Source of the DNA: Candidatus Woesearchaeota archaeon
GTDB taxonomy: Archaea; Nanobdellota; Nanobdellia; Woesearchaeales; JAUUYB01
Assembly (NCBI GenBank): GCA_030590605.1
Contig: JAUUYB010000010.1
Location: 1-16,987, forward strand
Direction of reading: 5' to 3'
Length of the DNA: 16,987 nt
The translations under genes and the position numbers were made by a program. The notes beneath the pieces are model-generated. The model did not search any database. It had not been told where the DNA came from and saw only the letters and a list, made by a program, of their open reading frames with translations. Positions within the stretch are counted from its first letter, which is position 1; each line of letters begins with the position of its first letter. This document shows, piece after piece, positions 1 through 8,406 of the stretch.

Positions 1-88
1 GATTATCGTTTATATAAACTTTTCTATTTTGTTGTCCCTATTAAGTACTAAATATATATGGTGGGTGACGACAACTTAACAAAGCATG

Positions 89-107
89 GAAAAATTGAGT
101 AGAAAAA
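89..107 (-). terminator. T-rich terminator of the HENDH gene
   Basis: On the minus strand, two runs of five T (complements of 103-107 and 90-94) directly follow the stop codon of the gene ending at 108. Archaeal termination usually needs only short oligo-T tracts, so this is a reasonable stop site. No hairpin is needed or seen. The rest of 1-88 is AT-rich, and I see no gene in it. Confidence 0.4.
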
Positions 108-782
108 TCAAGCCGCTCTCTTATAAGACCGTTTAACTTGCTTTTGATAATTAGAAAGTTTCTTCCGCGCGTAAGCAGCCATCCTCTTATAATTCCTCTT
201 TCCCGAAAGTGTCTTTTGTCCTTTTTGCTTCCTGGTAAAGAAGTCAGTGGCCCGAGATTCCGCATCCATCTCTGCACTCAATTCATCATTAAAGATATAG
301 CTTGGCTGCGCCTTATGATCATTTTCATGGAATGAGATGTATTCAGCAGCGATCTCTTCTGATACTCCTGCTGCCTTTGCGACGTATTTCAGTTTCTTCT
401 TGAAGTCTGTAGTCACACCGAGGATCTTTCCGTCTGTAAACGCGACAACTCCATTCTTACCTGAGACTGCAACCCTATAATCATCCGGAAAAGTGTAATT
501 ATACCCTATCGACCTGAAATAGTCTCTTTGCTCTTGCAGCACTCCGGTCCTCTCAAGCCGGGCCATGTGCATATTCAGATAGTTAAGAGAATCAACTCCC
601 TTGAGTGCCTGTGATCTTGCATGCTTCGTATACCCTGCCTTCTCGAGTCGAGATTCAAGATCGCCTGCATCGATATCCCCTTTCTCGTCTGTAGCGACCA
701 CGACTTGTTTTTGGTAAGGGTCAGCAGAGATCTGTGTCATATATCTGACATGATTCAGGTTGATGATAGATTGAAGGTCCAT
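108..782 (-). CDS. Unknown protein with an HExxH (putative zinc-metallopeptidase) motif
   Basis: A 224-residue protein that I do not recognise as a named family. The clearest feature is His-Glu-Asn-Asp-His at residues 152-156, which fits the HExxH zinc-binding pattern. Acidic residues follow at E171 and E175, a spacing at which gluzincin-type peptidases place their third ligand. The motif ends a predicted amphipathic helix (about 141-156). The two residues inside HExxH are polar here, where peptidases more often have a hydrophobic one, so enzymatic activity is uncertain. The C-terminal 45 residues are strongly basic (Lys/Arg-rich, with many Tyr), as in nucleic-acid-binding tails. There is no signal peptide or membrane segment, so it is probably cytoplasmic. 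It is a single gene, transcribed away from the accessory region to its right. The ATG at 782 is the first in the frame and sits about 27 bases from a weak TATA-like tract. Confidence 0.7.
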   Translation of the reverse strand: MDLQSIINLNHVRYMTQISADPYQKQVVVATDEKGDIDAGDLESRLEKAGYTKHARSQALKGVDSLNYLNMHMARLERTGVLQEQRDYFRSIGYNYTFPDDYRVAVSGKNGVVAFTDGKILGVTTDFKKKLKYVAKAAGVSEEIAAEYISFHENDHKAQPSYIFNDELSAEMDAESRATDFFTRKQKGQKTLSGKRNYKRMAAYARKKLSNYQKQVKRSYKRAA

Positions 783-803
783 AAAGACTTGAGAAATGAA
801 GCT

Positions 804-815
804 ATTATTTATTTT
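804..815 (-). promoter_or_regulatory. Weak TATA-like element for the 108-782 gene
   Basis: On the minus strand an AAATAAATAAT tract is centred about 27 bases before the ATG at 782, the spacing expected for a leaderless archaeal transcript. A second candidate, TATATAAAG (minus strand, about 838-846), would give a short leader instead. The sequence alone does not decide between them. Confidence 0.3.
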
Positions 816-892
816 CTTCGAATTATTGTATCATGTCTTTATATACTACTAACTAGTAATTAATATAAAGCCCACAGAAAATCTCTCCATTA

Positions 893-1095
893 ATGTCATT
901 AGAACTGATATTTGAAAGAGAAGTTCTGGGCCAGTATGGTAAACCCTTGATCATTTATAAATTCAGGACTATGCATCGGGGTTCAGATGCGCTCATTCAG
1001 TCGATCACGGGTACTGGATGTATAAACGGTTATGGAAAGATGACAGATCATTGGATACAAATCTTGTGAAGTTGGTTTCTTCATTGAAGGAGTGA
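893..1095 (+). pseudogene. Remnant of a bacterial-type sugar transferase (undecaprenyl-phosphate/initial glycosyl transferase family)
   Basis: From ATG 893 a frame of 58 codons ends at TGA 1067-1069. It contains GKPLIIYKFRTM, which closely matches the conserved GKPFxIYKFRTM block of the PglC/WbaP-type phosphoglycosyl transferases. Both the membrane part before this block and the catalytic region after it are missing. A second frame running through about 1015-1095 gives protein-like sequence (YKRLWKDDRSLDTNLVKLVS) ending at TGA 1093-1095, as expected if the two halves were joined before a frameshift. Real members are about 180-450 residues, so this is a decayed fragment. It lies between unrelated genes in an accessory-looking stretch. 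The match to the family motif is seen directly; the history is inferred. Confidence 0.5.
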
Positions 1096-1121
1096 ATTAT
1101 ATGGAGTATTTATATATTTAT

Positions 1122-1238
1122 TTACTTGAGAAAGTTCTTGAAGATTGTTGTACCTTTATTAGTCATCTTAACCTTATTCTTAGAAATCATCACAGCCTTG
1201 AACGTCTCCAAGTCCTTACAGTGGTGTGCATAAGAATT
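1122..1238 (-). pseudogene. Possible C-terminal coding remnant, origin unknown
   Basis: On the minus strand an open frame of 38 codons ends at TAA (complement of 1122-1124). It encodes a lysine-rich, protein-like tail containing AHHCKDLETFKAVMISKN. It has no start codon at its upstream end, because a stop lies immediately before it at 1239-1241. It could be the end of a decayed mobile-element gene, but no family can be named. A chance open frame is a real alternative. Confidence 0.22.
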
Positions 1239-1248
1239 TTATAGGTAA

Positions 1249-1257
1249 TTTATTATA
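1249..1257 (+). promoter_or_regulatory. TATA box for the 1280-2047 membrane protein
   Basis: TTTATTATA is centred about 27 bases before the ATG at 1280, and no Shine-Dalgarno-like sequence lies in between. This fits leaderless transcription. Confidence 0.45.
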
Positions 1258-1279
1258 GAGATAAAACTTTTTCTCTCTT

Positions 1280-2047
1280 ATGAAAGAAACCATAATGGCA
1301 ATTTGGAAAGTAAGTCCTTTCTATTCCAAATTATTATTTATTTTAATTACTCTTCTCTCGCTTATTATGGGTTTAATTAGTATTGGTATGAGTCAAATAC
1401 AATTTTTTATTTCTATCATCGGGATATTTTTTATTTATTACTTATTTAATGTATTAAATTTAGACGGCTTATTGGATAGAGTTACTAGAAAACAAATTCA
1501 TACGAATAACTTGATTCAAATTTGTATATTTTTATTGACAAGTACAATATGGTTTTATCTTTTCTTTTCTAATAATCAATCTTTTGATGGTTGGGGAGCG
1601 GTGGTTGTTCCTTTAATCGGAACACTAATTATTTCTATTGCATATCTGGGTTCAATAATATTATTATTGATAATTAATATAGCAATCCAAATAAAGAAGA
1701 GTAGAAAATATAAAACGGATTTTTTCAAAAAATACAAAATTCAATTGATAGTGCTAATTATATTGATAATCATAATTATAGTAAGTTTATTCTCTGTGGT
1801 TATATATAAAGCGATTGAACTAAACCAAAGACAAGAAGATACGGAACTTGCAAAAAAAGCAGTTAAAGAGAAAAATCCTAATTTATGTATCCAAGCTCAC
1901 GATTCTACTTTATGTTACTATAAATATGCAAGAGGATCAATGGATTCATCAGTATGTAAAAGAGAGTTTGTAAAAGATCGAATATCAGCCTGTAACCAGA
2001 TTGGGAAGTATGGAACCAACTGGGGGGATAATTATACATATTCCTAG
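1280..2047 (+). CDS. AT-rich multi-pass membrane protein with a four-cysteine C-terminal domain
   Basis: A 255-residue protein of unknown function. Hydrophobic stretches at about residues 17-37, 41-60, 78-96, 106-137 (possibly two helices) and 154-176 predict five or six membrane segments, joined by short basic loops. After the last helix comes a soluble tail with four cysteines (C203, C212, C226, C238) in the arrangement NPNLC-x8-C then SSVC-x11-C. Similar short LC...C modules are, from memory, common in membrane or secreted proteins of DPANN archaea, where they probably form disulfides or bind metal. Codon use is much more A/T-rich than in the chaperone operon, and both flanks carry apparent gene remnants, so recent acquisition is likely. 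The start at 1280 is supported by a TATA box 27 bases upstream; M6 is an alternative start. Confidence 0.7.
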   Translation: MKETIMAIWKVSPFYSKLLFILITLLSLIMGLISIGMSQIQFFISIIGIFFIYYLFNVLNLDGLLDRVTRKQIHTNNLIQICIFLLTSTIWFYLFFSNNQSFDGWGAVVVPLIGTLIISIAYLGSIILLLIINIAIQIKKSRKYKTDFFKKYKIQLIVLIILIIIIIVSLFSVVIYKAIELNQRQEDTELAKKAVKEKNPNLCIQAHDSTLCYYKYARGSMDSSVCKREFVKDRISACNQIGKYGTNWGDNYTYS

Positions 2048-2136
2048 CGTACATGACCTTATCAGTCGCCCACAACCTCTTCTGCCTAGTAAACGCCGTC
2101 TTCTGCGAAAACCTCGACGTGGAGTTTAAGAACTAA
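2032..2136 (+). pseudogene. Possible 3' remnant of a decayed gene
   Basis: An open frame from about 2032 to TAA 2134-2136, without a start codon, encodes a protein-like tail including YMTLSVAHNLFCLVNAVFC. The sequence is more GC-rich than the membrane-protein gene it overlaps by a few codons, in another frame. It may be the far end of a gene interrupted by insertion of that AT-rich gene. A transposase C-terminus is possible but not demonstrated. Confidence 0.22.
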
Positions 2137-2166
2137 TTTTCCGACAAACCCCCATCTTTCGCAACA

Positions 2167-2176
2167 TTTAAATATA
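2167..2176 (+). promoter_or_regulatory. Upstream TATA-like element before hsp20
   Basis: TTTAAATATA is a good archaeal box A. If used on the plus strand it would start transcription near 2195-2202, giving a long leader that contains both TGAC...GTCA repeats. It is an alternative to the downstream TATA box at 2233. Confidence 0.35.
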
Positions 2177-2177
2177 A

Positions 2178-2192
2178 GTTAGTTAATCTAAA
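2178..2192. repeat. Inverted repeat TTAG-N5-CTAA upstream of hsp20
   Basis: GTTAG-TTAAT-CTAAA forms a four-base perfect inverted repeat (2179-2182 with 2188-2191) with a five-base spacer, just downstream of the upstream TATA-like element. It might be a regulator half-site pair, but it is short and AT-rich, so chance is possible. Confidence 0.22.
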
Positions 2193-2201
2193 CCATATTC
2201 A

Positions 2202-2218
2202 GTTGACCTTAAGTCAAC
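2202..2218. promoter_or_regulatory. Putative heat-shock operator 1 (GTTGAC-N5-GTCAAC)
   Basis: GTTGACCTTAAGTCAAC has two perfect six-base arms around a five-base spacer. It ends 14 bases before the TATA box at 2233, so a bound dimer could affect loading of the archaeal initiation factors TBP and TFB. The half-site TGAC is shared with a second repeat at 2249-2265. The regulator is unknown and is not encoded in this window. Confidence 0.45.
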
Positions 2219-2232
2219 ACACACCAAAAAGC

Positions 2233-2240
2233 TTATAAAC
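2233..2240 (+). promoter_or_regulatory. TATA box of the chaperone operon
   Basis: TTATAAAC follows a purine-rich A tract (2225-2230) that could serve as the TFB recognition element. Transcription would begin near 2260-2266, giving a leader of about 20 nt that carries a GGAGG ribosome binding site before ATG 2285. This placement argues against translation from ATG 2249, which would lie upstream of the transcript start. Confidence 0.55.
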
Positions 2241-2248
2241 AAAATCCG

Positions 2249-2265
2249 ATGACCTCAAACGTCAT
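2249..2265. promoter_or_regulatory. Putative heat-shock operator 2 (ATGAC-N7-GTCAT)
   Basis: ATGACCTCAAACGTCAT is an inverted repeat of the same 17-base length as the one at 2202. It shares the TGACCT...GTCA core and lies over the predicted transcription start. The two repeats thus bracket the TATA box, a layout expected for a repressor that blocks the promoter until heat stress. Confidence 0.45.
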
Positions 2266-2273
2266 TGGGTATG

Positions 2274-2278
2274 GAGGA
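2274..2278 (+). promoter_or_regulatory. Ribosome binding site that sets the hsp20 start
   Basis: GGAGG lies six bases before ATG 2285 (a second ATG follows at 2288). It favours these starts over the in-frame ATG at 2249, which has no such site. Confidence 0.6.
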
Positions 2279-2284
2279 AATAAG

Positions 2285-2692
2285 ATGATGCGAACATTTT
2301 GGAATGACATTGAAAGACAACATGACGAGATGACTGACGTTTTTAATTGGATGCACGGAAAGCCAAGAAAGATAATCTCAGGTTCAAAAGAATTCAGGCA
2401 GCCGCTCTGCAGCATGGATTGGAAAGATAACCAACTGCATACCGAACTTGAGCTGCCAGGTGTAGACAAGAAAGATATCGATCTCAATGTAGGTGAAGGA
2501 TTCTTAGAGGTCAAGGTAGAAAATAAGGAAGCCGAACTTAAGGATATGAGAAACCAGTTCTACAGGAAGCTCCCATTACCAGAAAACGTTGACACAAGGA
2601 ATGTCATAGCAGAATTCCACAACGGGCTGCTGAAGATCGATATCCCGAAGATAGAGATAGATCATGATACTGTAAAGATTGACATCAGATAG
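2285..2692 (+). CDS. hsp20: Small heat-shock protein, Hsp20/alpha-crystallin family
   Basis: A holdase chaperone that binds unfolding proteins and keeps them refoldable by the DnaK and GroEL systems. From the chosen start it has 135 residues, typical for the family. The alpha-crystallin domain spans roughly residues 35-125. It begins with DNQLHTELELPGVDKKDI, the usual opening beta strands, and includes the EGFLEVKVE strand and the turn FHNGLLKIDIPK, which is close to the family A-x-x-x-N-G-x-L motif. The C-terminal IEIDHDTVKIDI supplies an IxI-like anchor used in oligomer assembly. ATG 2285 is preferred because of the GGAGG site and the TATA position; an upstream in-frame ATG at 2249 would add 12 residues. 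It is the first gene of the chaperone operon, and its stop overlaps the groES ribosome binding site. Confidence 0.92.
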   Translation: MMRTFWNDIERQHDEMTDVFNWMHGKPRKIISGSKEFRQPLCSMDWKDNQLHTELELPGVDKKDIDLNVGEGFLEVKVENKEAELKDMRNQFYRKLPLPENVDTRNVIAEFHNGLLKIDIPKIEIDHDTVKIDIR

Positions 2693-2696
2693 GAGG
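2691..2696 (+). promoter_or_regulatory. Ribosome binding site of groES
   Basis: AGGAGG overlaps the hsp20 stop codon and lies eight bases before ATG 2705. An upstream in-frame TTG at 2699 would be only two bases from it, so ATG 2705 is the start. Confidence 0.7.
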
Positions 2697-2704
2697 ATTT
2701 GAAA

Positions 2705-4617
<1,913 letters not shown>

Positions 4618-4621
4618 GACC

Positions 4622-5113
4622 ATGAAAAAGAAACTGAAAAAAGAGGATCCCCGAGTTGCAGAGCTGATTGATACAGTGAAGCGTGTCCAGGCAGACTTCG
4701 AGAATTACAAGAAGAGGATGGATAAGGATGTTCAGATGCGGGCAAGATATGCCTGTTCTGATATCATCATGAAGATCCTGCCGGTTCTGGACAACCTCGA
4801 CCTCGCTTTGAAGAATAGCGATAACCAGGAAGAGCTCGTCAAGGGGATGGATCTCATACATGCGCAGTTCATGGAGATACTGGATAAAGAAGGGGTGAAA
4901 AGGATAGAATGTGTGGGAAAAGATTTTGACCCCAGGCTCCATGAGGCTATGATGACCGAGAAGTCAGATAAGGACAATGTCGTGCTGGAAGAGTTCCAAC
5001 CTGGATACACGATTCAGGAAAGGGTGCTAAGGCACGCAAAAGTCAAAGTAGGTAATGATGATAAAAAAGACCACAGCAAAGGAGACTCTGGAAAAACTAG
5101 GGAAAAAGTGTGA
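4622..5113 (+). CDS. grpE: Nucleotide exchange factor GrpE
   Basis: GrpE releases ADP from DnaK and so resets the Hsp70 cycle. The protein has 163 residues. A charged coiled-coil helix (about 10-55, with RVQADFENYKKRMDKD) leads into the conserved ILPVLDNLDLAL segment. The C-terminal beta domain carries FDPRLHEAM and the family signature around PGYTIQERVLRHAKVKV (about 127-144). The N-terminal tail before the coil is shorter than in E. coli GrpE (197 residues). The last 19 residues are charged and low in complexity, and are encoded where the next gene already overlaps. The start lies four bases after the groEL stop, so translation is probably coupled. Confidence 0.93.
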   Translation: MKKKLKKEDPRVAELIDTVKRVQADFENYKKRMDKDVQMRARYACSDIIMKILPVLDNLDLALKNSDNQEELVKGMDLIHAQFMEILDKEGVKRIECVGKDFDPRLHEAMMTEKSDKDNVVLEEFQPGYTIQERVLRHAKVKVGNDDKKDHSKGDSGKTREKV

Positions 5114-5564
5114 TCGATGCGGTCACTGTTGCACCTATGGCTCAGGTTTCGTCCTTGACGAAGAGATTCCTGAACTCGCCAAGGGAGTCGGAACAGATGT
5201 GGAGTCATTCAAGAAAGAATATCTTGAAGAGATAACGAAGTTCAACACCACACTCCATCGGTTCAGGCAGGTACGGGAAAGCAAGCCATATGGATATTGC
5301 ATTTTCCTGACAAAAGAAAAGACCTGCAGTATCCATAGCATAAAACCTCTGCATTGCAGGATAGCGAGTTGTGGAGAGCACGGAGAGGATATCAACGAAT
5401 GGTTCATCGTGAATCATTTCGTGAACAGGACAGACACTGAATCCATGCGCGAGTGGCAGACAAGGCTTAAGATCAAGAAGACGATAGAAGGAGGGGATGT
5501 AAGATCGCTGATACCGGAAAAGAAGGAAAGGGAGAAAGTGCTGAGAAGAGAGGTGCGGAGATGA
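5055..5564 (+). CDS. YkgJ/UPF0153-like cysteine-cluster protein (putative Zn/Fe binding)
   Basis: A 169-residue protein with the CxxCxxCC cluster at residues 19-26 (CDRCGHCC), followed by the second half of the family pattern: C82 in a GYCIFL context, C91 in CSIH, then KPLHC (C101) and C106. This matches the YkgJ-type zinc- or iron-chelating domain, whose biochemical role is not well established. It has no signal peptide and is probably cytoplasmic. The C-terminal 40 residues are charged and helical. The ATG at 5055 overlaps the end of grpE by 59 bases, in another frame; ATG 5058 is equally possible. The stop overlaps the next start (ATGA). Its place inside a chaperone operon suggests a link to redox or metal stress, but that is inference. 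Confidence 0.85.
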   Translation: MMIKKTTAKETLEKLGKKCDRCGHCCTYGSGFVLDEEIPELAKGVGTDVESFKKEYLEEITKFNTTLHRFRQVRESKPYGYCIFLTKEKTCSIHSIKPLHCRIASCGEHGEDINEWFIVNHFVNRTDTESMREWQTRLKIKKTIEGGDVRSLIPEKKEREKVLRREVRR

Positions 5565-5872
5565 AAGACATCATCAATACGCAGAGAGTCTATCTGAAGG
5601 CAGAATCCATCCATAGGTTCCTGTCAGGAGATCATGACGAGCTCGACACTCTCATCATGTGCCAGACACAGACACGGTTGGTGACGACAGACCAGAGCCT
5701 TTACGAAGCATTAGGATCATTCAAAGACAAGACACAGATCAATCTCAACAAATTAGTCAAGCTGCTCGAGATGGTAAGGATAGAATCATTTGAGCAGGCT
5801 ATGAAGAAACCAAGGACCATCTTGAAAGACGTCCGGGTTAATGAGATACTAGATAGATCAAAGGAGGCATGA
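5561..5872 (+). CDS. Small protein resembling the C-terminal half of a PIN domain
   Basis: A 103-residue protein without a firm family. Residues 26-55 (DELDTLIMCQTQ, then TRLVTTDQSLYEALG) resemble the part of PIN-fold nucleases that carries a buried acidic residue (D29), a short strand and the LVTTD turn (D44). The first catalytic aspartate, normally near the N-terminus of a PIN domain of about 130 residues, has no clear counterpart, so it may be inactive or only PIN-like. The rest is helical and basic. The start overlaps the stop of the YkgJ-like gene (ATGA), and the stop lies three bases before dnaK, so it is translated with the operon. What it does between grpE and dnaK is unknown. Confidence 0.6.
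   Translation: MKDIINTQRVYLKAESIHRFLSGDHDELDTLIMCQTQTRLVTTDQSLYEALGSFKDKTQINLNKLVKLLEMVRIESFEQAMKKPRTILKDVRVNEILDRSKEA
5861..5867 (+). promoter_or_regulatory. Ribosome binding site of dnaK
   Basis: AAGGAGG lies eight bases before ATG 5876, within the last codons of the preceding gene. It is the strongest such site in the operon. Confidence 0.7.
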
Positions 5873-5875
5873 AAA

Positions 5876-7747
5876 ATGGCAAAAGAAAAAGGAGTCGCAA
5901 AAGCGATTGGAATAGATTTAGGGACTACATTTAGTGCAGTTGCAATTATGGAAGGCGGAAAGCCGGTCATCATATCGAACGCCGAAGGGCAGAGGACCAC
6001 TCCGTCTGTAGTGAACATAAAGTCCGAAGAAAGGCTTGTGGGAGTGGTCGCGAAGAACCAGGCGATAACAGACCCGCAGCATACTGTCAGGTCCATCAAG
6101 AGAAAGATGGGATCGAACGACAAGATAAAGATAGATGACAAGGACTACAACCCGCAGGAGATATCAGCGATGATACTTCAGAAACTAAAGAGCGACGCGG
6201 AGGCATATCTCGGACACAAGATAGCTGATGCAGTGGTCACTGTCCCGGCATACTTCAACGATGCACAGCGGCAGGCCACGAAGGACGCAGGTCAGATCGC
6301 AGGACTTAACGTTTTACGGATAGTAAACGAGCCTACAGCAGCATCGCTTGCGTATGGTCTTGAGAAAAAGAAAGACGCAACAGTGCTTGTCTTCGATTTC
6401 GGCGGAGGGACATTCGATGTCTCGATTCTCGAATTAGGTGATGGAGTCTTTGAGGTCAAGTCTACTTCAGGGAACAACCGCCTCGGAGGAGACGATGTCG
6501 ATGACGCTATCGTTGATTGGCTGGCTGAAGATTTCAAGAAAGAGAATGGTATAGACCTCAGGTCAGACCCTACTTCTCATCAGAGATTGAGAGAAGCGGC
6601 AGAGAAAGCGAAGATCGAGCTGTCTACTTCACAGAAGGCGACTATCAATCTGCCGTTCGTGACTGCAGATGATAAAGGTCCGAAGCATCTCAATACCGAG
6701 CTCTCAAGAGCGAAGTTCGAAGATCTGATAGGTGATATCCTTGAGAAACTCGCTGAGCCTACAAAGAAGGCGATCAAGGACGCAAAACTGGATGCAAAGG
6801 ACATCGATAAGGTTCTCTTGGTAGGGGGATCTACAAGGATACCTGCGGTTGAGAAGATCGTAAAAGACATCACCGGAAAAGACGGCGATAAGTCTGTCAA
6901 TCCTGACGAAGCAGTGGCTCTTGGAGCTGCTATACAGGCAGGGATCCTCGGCGGAGAAGTGAAGGATGTTCTCCTGCTAGACGTAACCCCATTGACTCTC
7001 GGCATCGAGACTCTCGGAGGCGTCATGACGACTCTGATAGAGAGGAATATGACGATTCCCACAAAGAAGTCGCAGATATTTTCGACAGCTTCTGACAACC
7101 AGCCTGCTGTGACCATAAATGTGCTTCAGGGTGAAAGGACCATGTCTGCAGACAACAAGTCTCTTGGAAGGTTCGATCTGACAGAGATTCCGCCAGCTCC
7201 TAGAGGTCTGCCTCAGATTGAGGTCACCTTCGACATCGATGCTAACGGCATCGTGCATGTCCAGGCAAAAGATTTAGGCACTGGGAAAGAACAGAAGATC
7301 ACTGTGACTGGTTCCTCGAATCTATCAGATGATGAGATCGAGAAGATGAAGAAAGATGCTGAATCCCACGCAGACGAAGACAAGAAGAAGCGTGAGGAGA
7401 TCGAGACAGTGAATGAGGCTGAGTCTCTGGTCTTCCAGTACGAGAAGACGATAAAAGAGATGGGCGATAAGGTCGATAAGAAAGAGCTTGAGCCTATAGA
7501 AAAAGGGCTTGGCGAACTGAAGGATCTTCTTAAGGACAAGAAAGACATCGAGGCCATCAAGAAGAAGAAGGATGAAGTGACAGAGAATTTCTCGAAAGTC
7601 GCAGAGAAGATGTACGCTAAGGTCGCAGAAGAGCAGCAGAAAGCAGCCGCAGAAAAACAACCGAAAGGAAAAGGAAAAAAAGAGAAGAAAGAGAAAGTTG
7701 TGGATGCAGAAGTCGTTGATGAAGAGGACGAGAAGAAGAAAAAATGA
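5876..7747 (+). CDS. dnaK: Hsp70 chaperone DnaK
   Basis: An ATP-dependent chaperone that cycles on exposed hydrophobic peptides with DnaJ and GrpE. It has 623 residues. The ATPase domain shows phosphate motif 1 IGIDLGTT (11-18), then [31 protein letters not shown], phosphate motif 2 [12 protein letters not shown] and the adenosine motif [13 protein letters not shown]. The linker [16 protein letters not shown] opens the substrate-binding domain, followed by the helical lid. The tail is Lys-rich but keeps [11 protein letters not shown], like the bacterial DnaK ending. Between the SIKRKMG and [11 protein letters not shown] blocks it lacks the insert of about 23 residues present in Gram-negative DnaK, so it matches the Gram-positive/archaeal form. 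The ATG at 5876 is fixed by AAGGAGG. The end overlaps the HAD gene by four bases. Confidence 0.97.
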   Translation: MAKEKGVAKAIGIDLGTTFSAVAIMEGGKPVIISNAEGQRTTPSVVNIKSEERLVGVVAKNQAITDPQHTVRSIKRKMGSNDKIKIDDKDYNPQEISAMILQKLKSDAEAYLGHKIADAVVTVPAYFNDAQRQATKDAGQIAGLNVLRIVNEPTAASLAYGLEKKKDATVLVFDFGGGTFDVSILELGDGVFEVKSTSGNNRLGGDDVDDAIVDWLAEDFKKENGIDLRSDPTSHQRLREAAEKAKIELSTSQKATINLPFVTADDKGPKHLNTELSRAKFEDLIGDILEKLAEPTKKAIKDAKLDAKDIDKVLLVGGSTRIPAVEKIVKDITGKDGDKSVNPDEAVALGAAIQAGILGGEVKDVLLLDVTPLTLGIETLGGVMTTLIERNMTIPTKKSQIFSTASDNQPAVTINVLQGERTMSADNKSLGRFDLTEIPPAPRGLPQIEVTFDIDANGIVHVQAKDLGTGKEQKITVTGSSNLSDDEIEKMKKDAESHADEDKKKREEIETVNEAESLVFQYEKTIKEMGDKVDKKELEPIEKGLGELKDLLKDKKDIEAIKKKKDEVTENFSKVAEKMYAKVAEEQQKAAAEKQPKGKGKKEKKEKVVDAEVVDEEDEKKKK

Positions 7748-8403
7748 GCTCTCTGGCTCTTTTCGACATAGACGGCACGCTTACTGTCGGGATTGACCTC
7801 CATGTCAGGGCGTTCGAGCACGTCATGAAAGATCTTTTCGGTATCGACTATAAGATGCGGCCTATGGATTACATGGGCTGGGTAGACCGGCAGATATTTG
7901 AGGATCTGTTCAGGAAGAACGGTAAAAGTCTTGAAAGGGTTGATGAGGCGATAGAGTCTGCAGTGAATTTTTTCGAAGCAGGTATTGGTGATACTCAATA
8001 CGATCGTCTCCCGAAAGTCAAGGCTCTATTGAATCGCCTTGAAGAAGAGGATATTGGCCTTGGTCTGGTTACTGGAAACATACAGGACATCGCATACATA
8101 AAGCTTAAAAGCGTGGGCATATCTGAGTTTTTTGATTCCGGAGGATTCGGTGACGAAGCGACTGACAGGAAAGACCTTGTCCCGCTCGCGATCGACCGAG
8201 CCAGTAAGATCTACAGGAGGGAGTTCAAGAGGATCGTCCTGATCGGAGACACGCTTGCAGATATCCGTGCCGGAAAGAAGAACGGGATCGTGACGATAGC
8301 TGTAAGACATGGTTATCATGATGGAAACGATCTCTCAGGAGCAGACTTCGTGTTGGACGATTTCAAAGATACAGAGAAGATCGTCTCTATAATAAAGGGT
8401 TGA
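7744..8403 (+). CDS. HAD-superfamily phosphatase, phosphoglycolate-phosphatase-like
   Basis: A 219-residue hydrolase with all four HAD motifs: the nucleophile and acid-base aspartates in DIDGT (D8, D10), LVTGN (T110), a candidate motif III lysine (K143), and GDTLADI (D169, D173) for Mg2+. A helical cap (about 16-85) is inserted after motif I, as in subclass I phosphatases of the PGP/PSP group. The substrate cannot be told from sequence; phosphoglycolate or another small phosphoester is plausible. ATG 7744 overlaps the dnaK stop (ATGA), and dnaJ follows after three bases, so it is translated as part of the chaperone operon. Placement between dnaK and dnaJ is unusual and hints at metabolite repair during stress, though it may be incidental. 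Confidence 0.85.
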   Translation: MSSLALFDIDGTLTVGIDLHVRAFEHVMKDLFGIDYKMRPMDYMGWVDRQIFEDLFRKNGKSLERVDEAIESAVNFFEAGIGDTQYDRLPKVKALLNRLEEEDIGLGLVTGNIQDIAYIKLKSVGISEFFDSGGFGDEATDRKDLVPLAIDRASKIYRREFKRIVLIGDTLADIRAGKKNGIVTIAVRHGYHDGNDLSGADFVLDDFKDTEKIVSIIKG

Positions 8404-8406
8404 CAG

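Noticed and set aside
31..75. GTTGTC...GACAAC inverted repeat at the left edge
   Set aside because: The arms are only six bases with a spacer of over 30 in AT-rich DNA, which is expected by chance.
2249..2284. In-frame ATG 2249 as the hsp20 start
   Set aside because: It lies at or upstream of the predicted transcription start from the TATA box at 2233 and has no ribosome binding site, while ATG 2285 has GGAGG six bases before it.
2699..2704. TTG 2699 as the groES start
   Set aside because: It is only two bases from AGGAGG, whereas ATG 2705 has the right spacing and gives the usual N-terminus.
7213..7998. 261-codon antisense frame over the end of dnaK and the start of the HAD gene
   Set aside because: Its Ser/Phe-rich sequence is the complement of the Lys/Glu-rich DnaK lid and tail, so it is a shadow of that composition.
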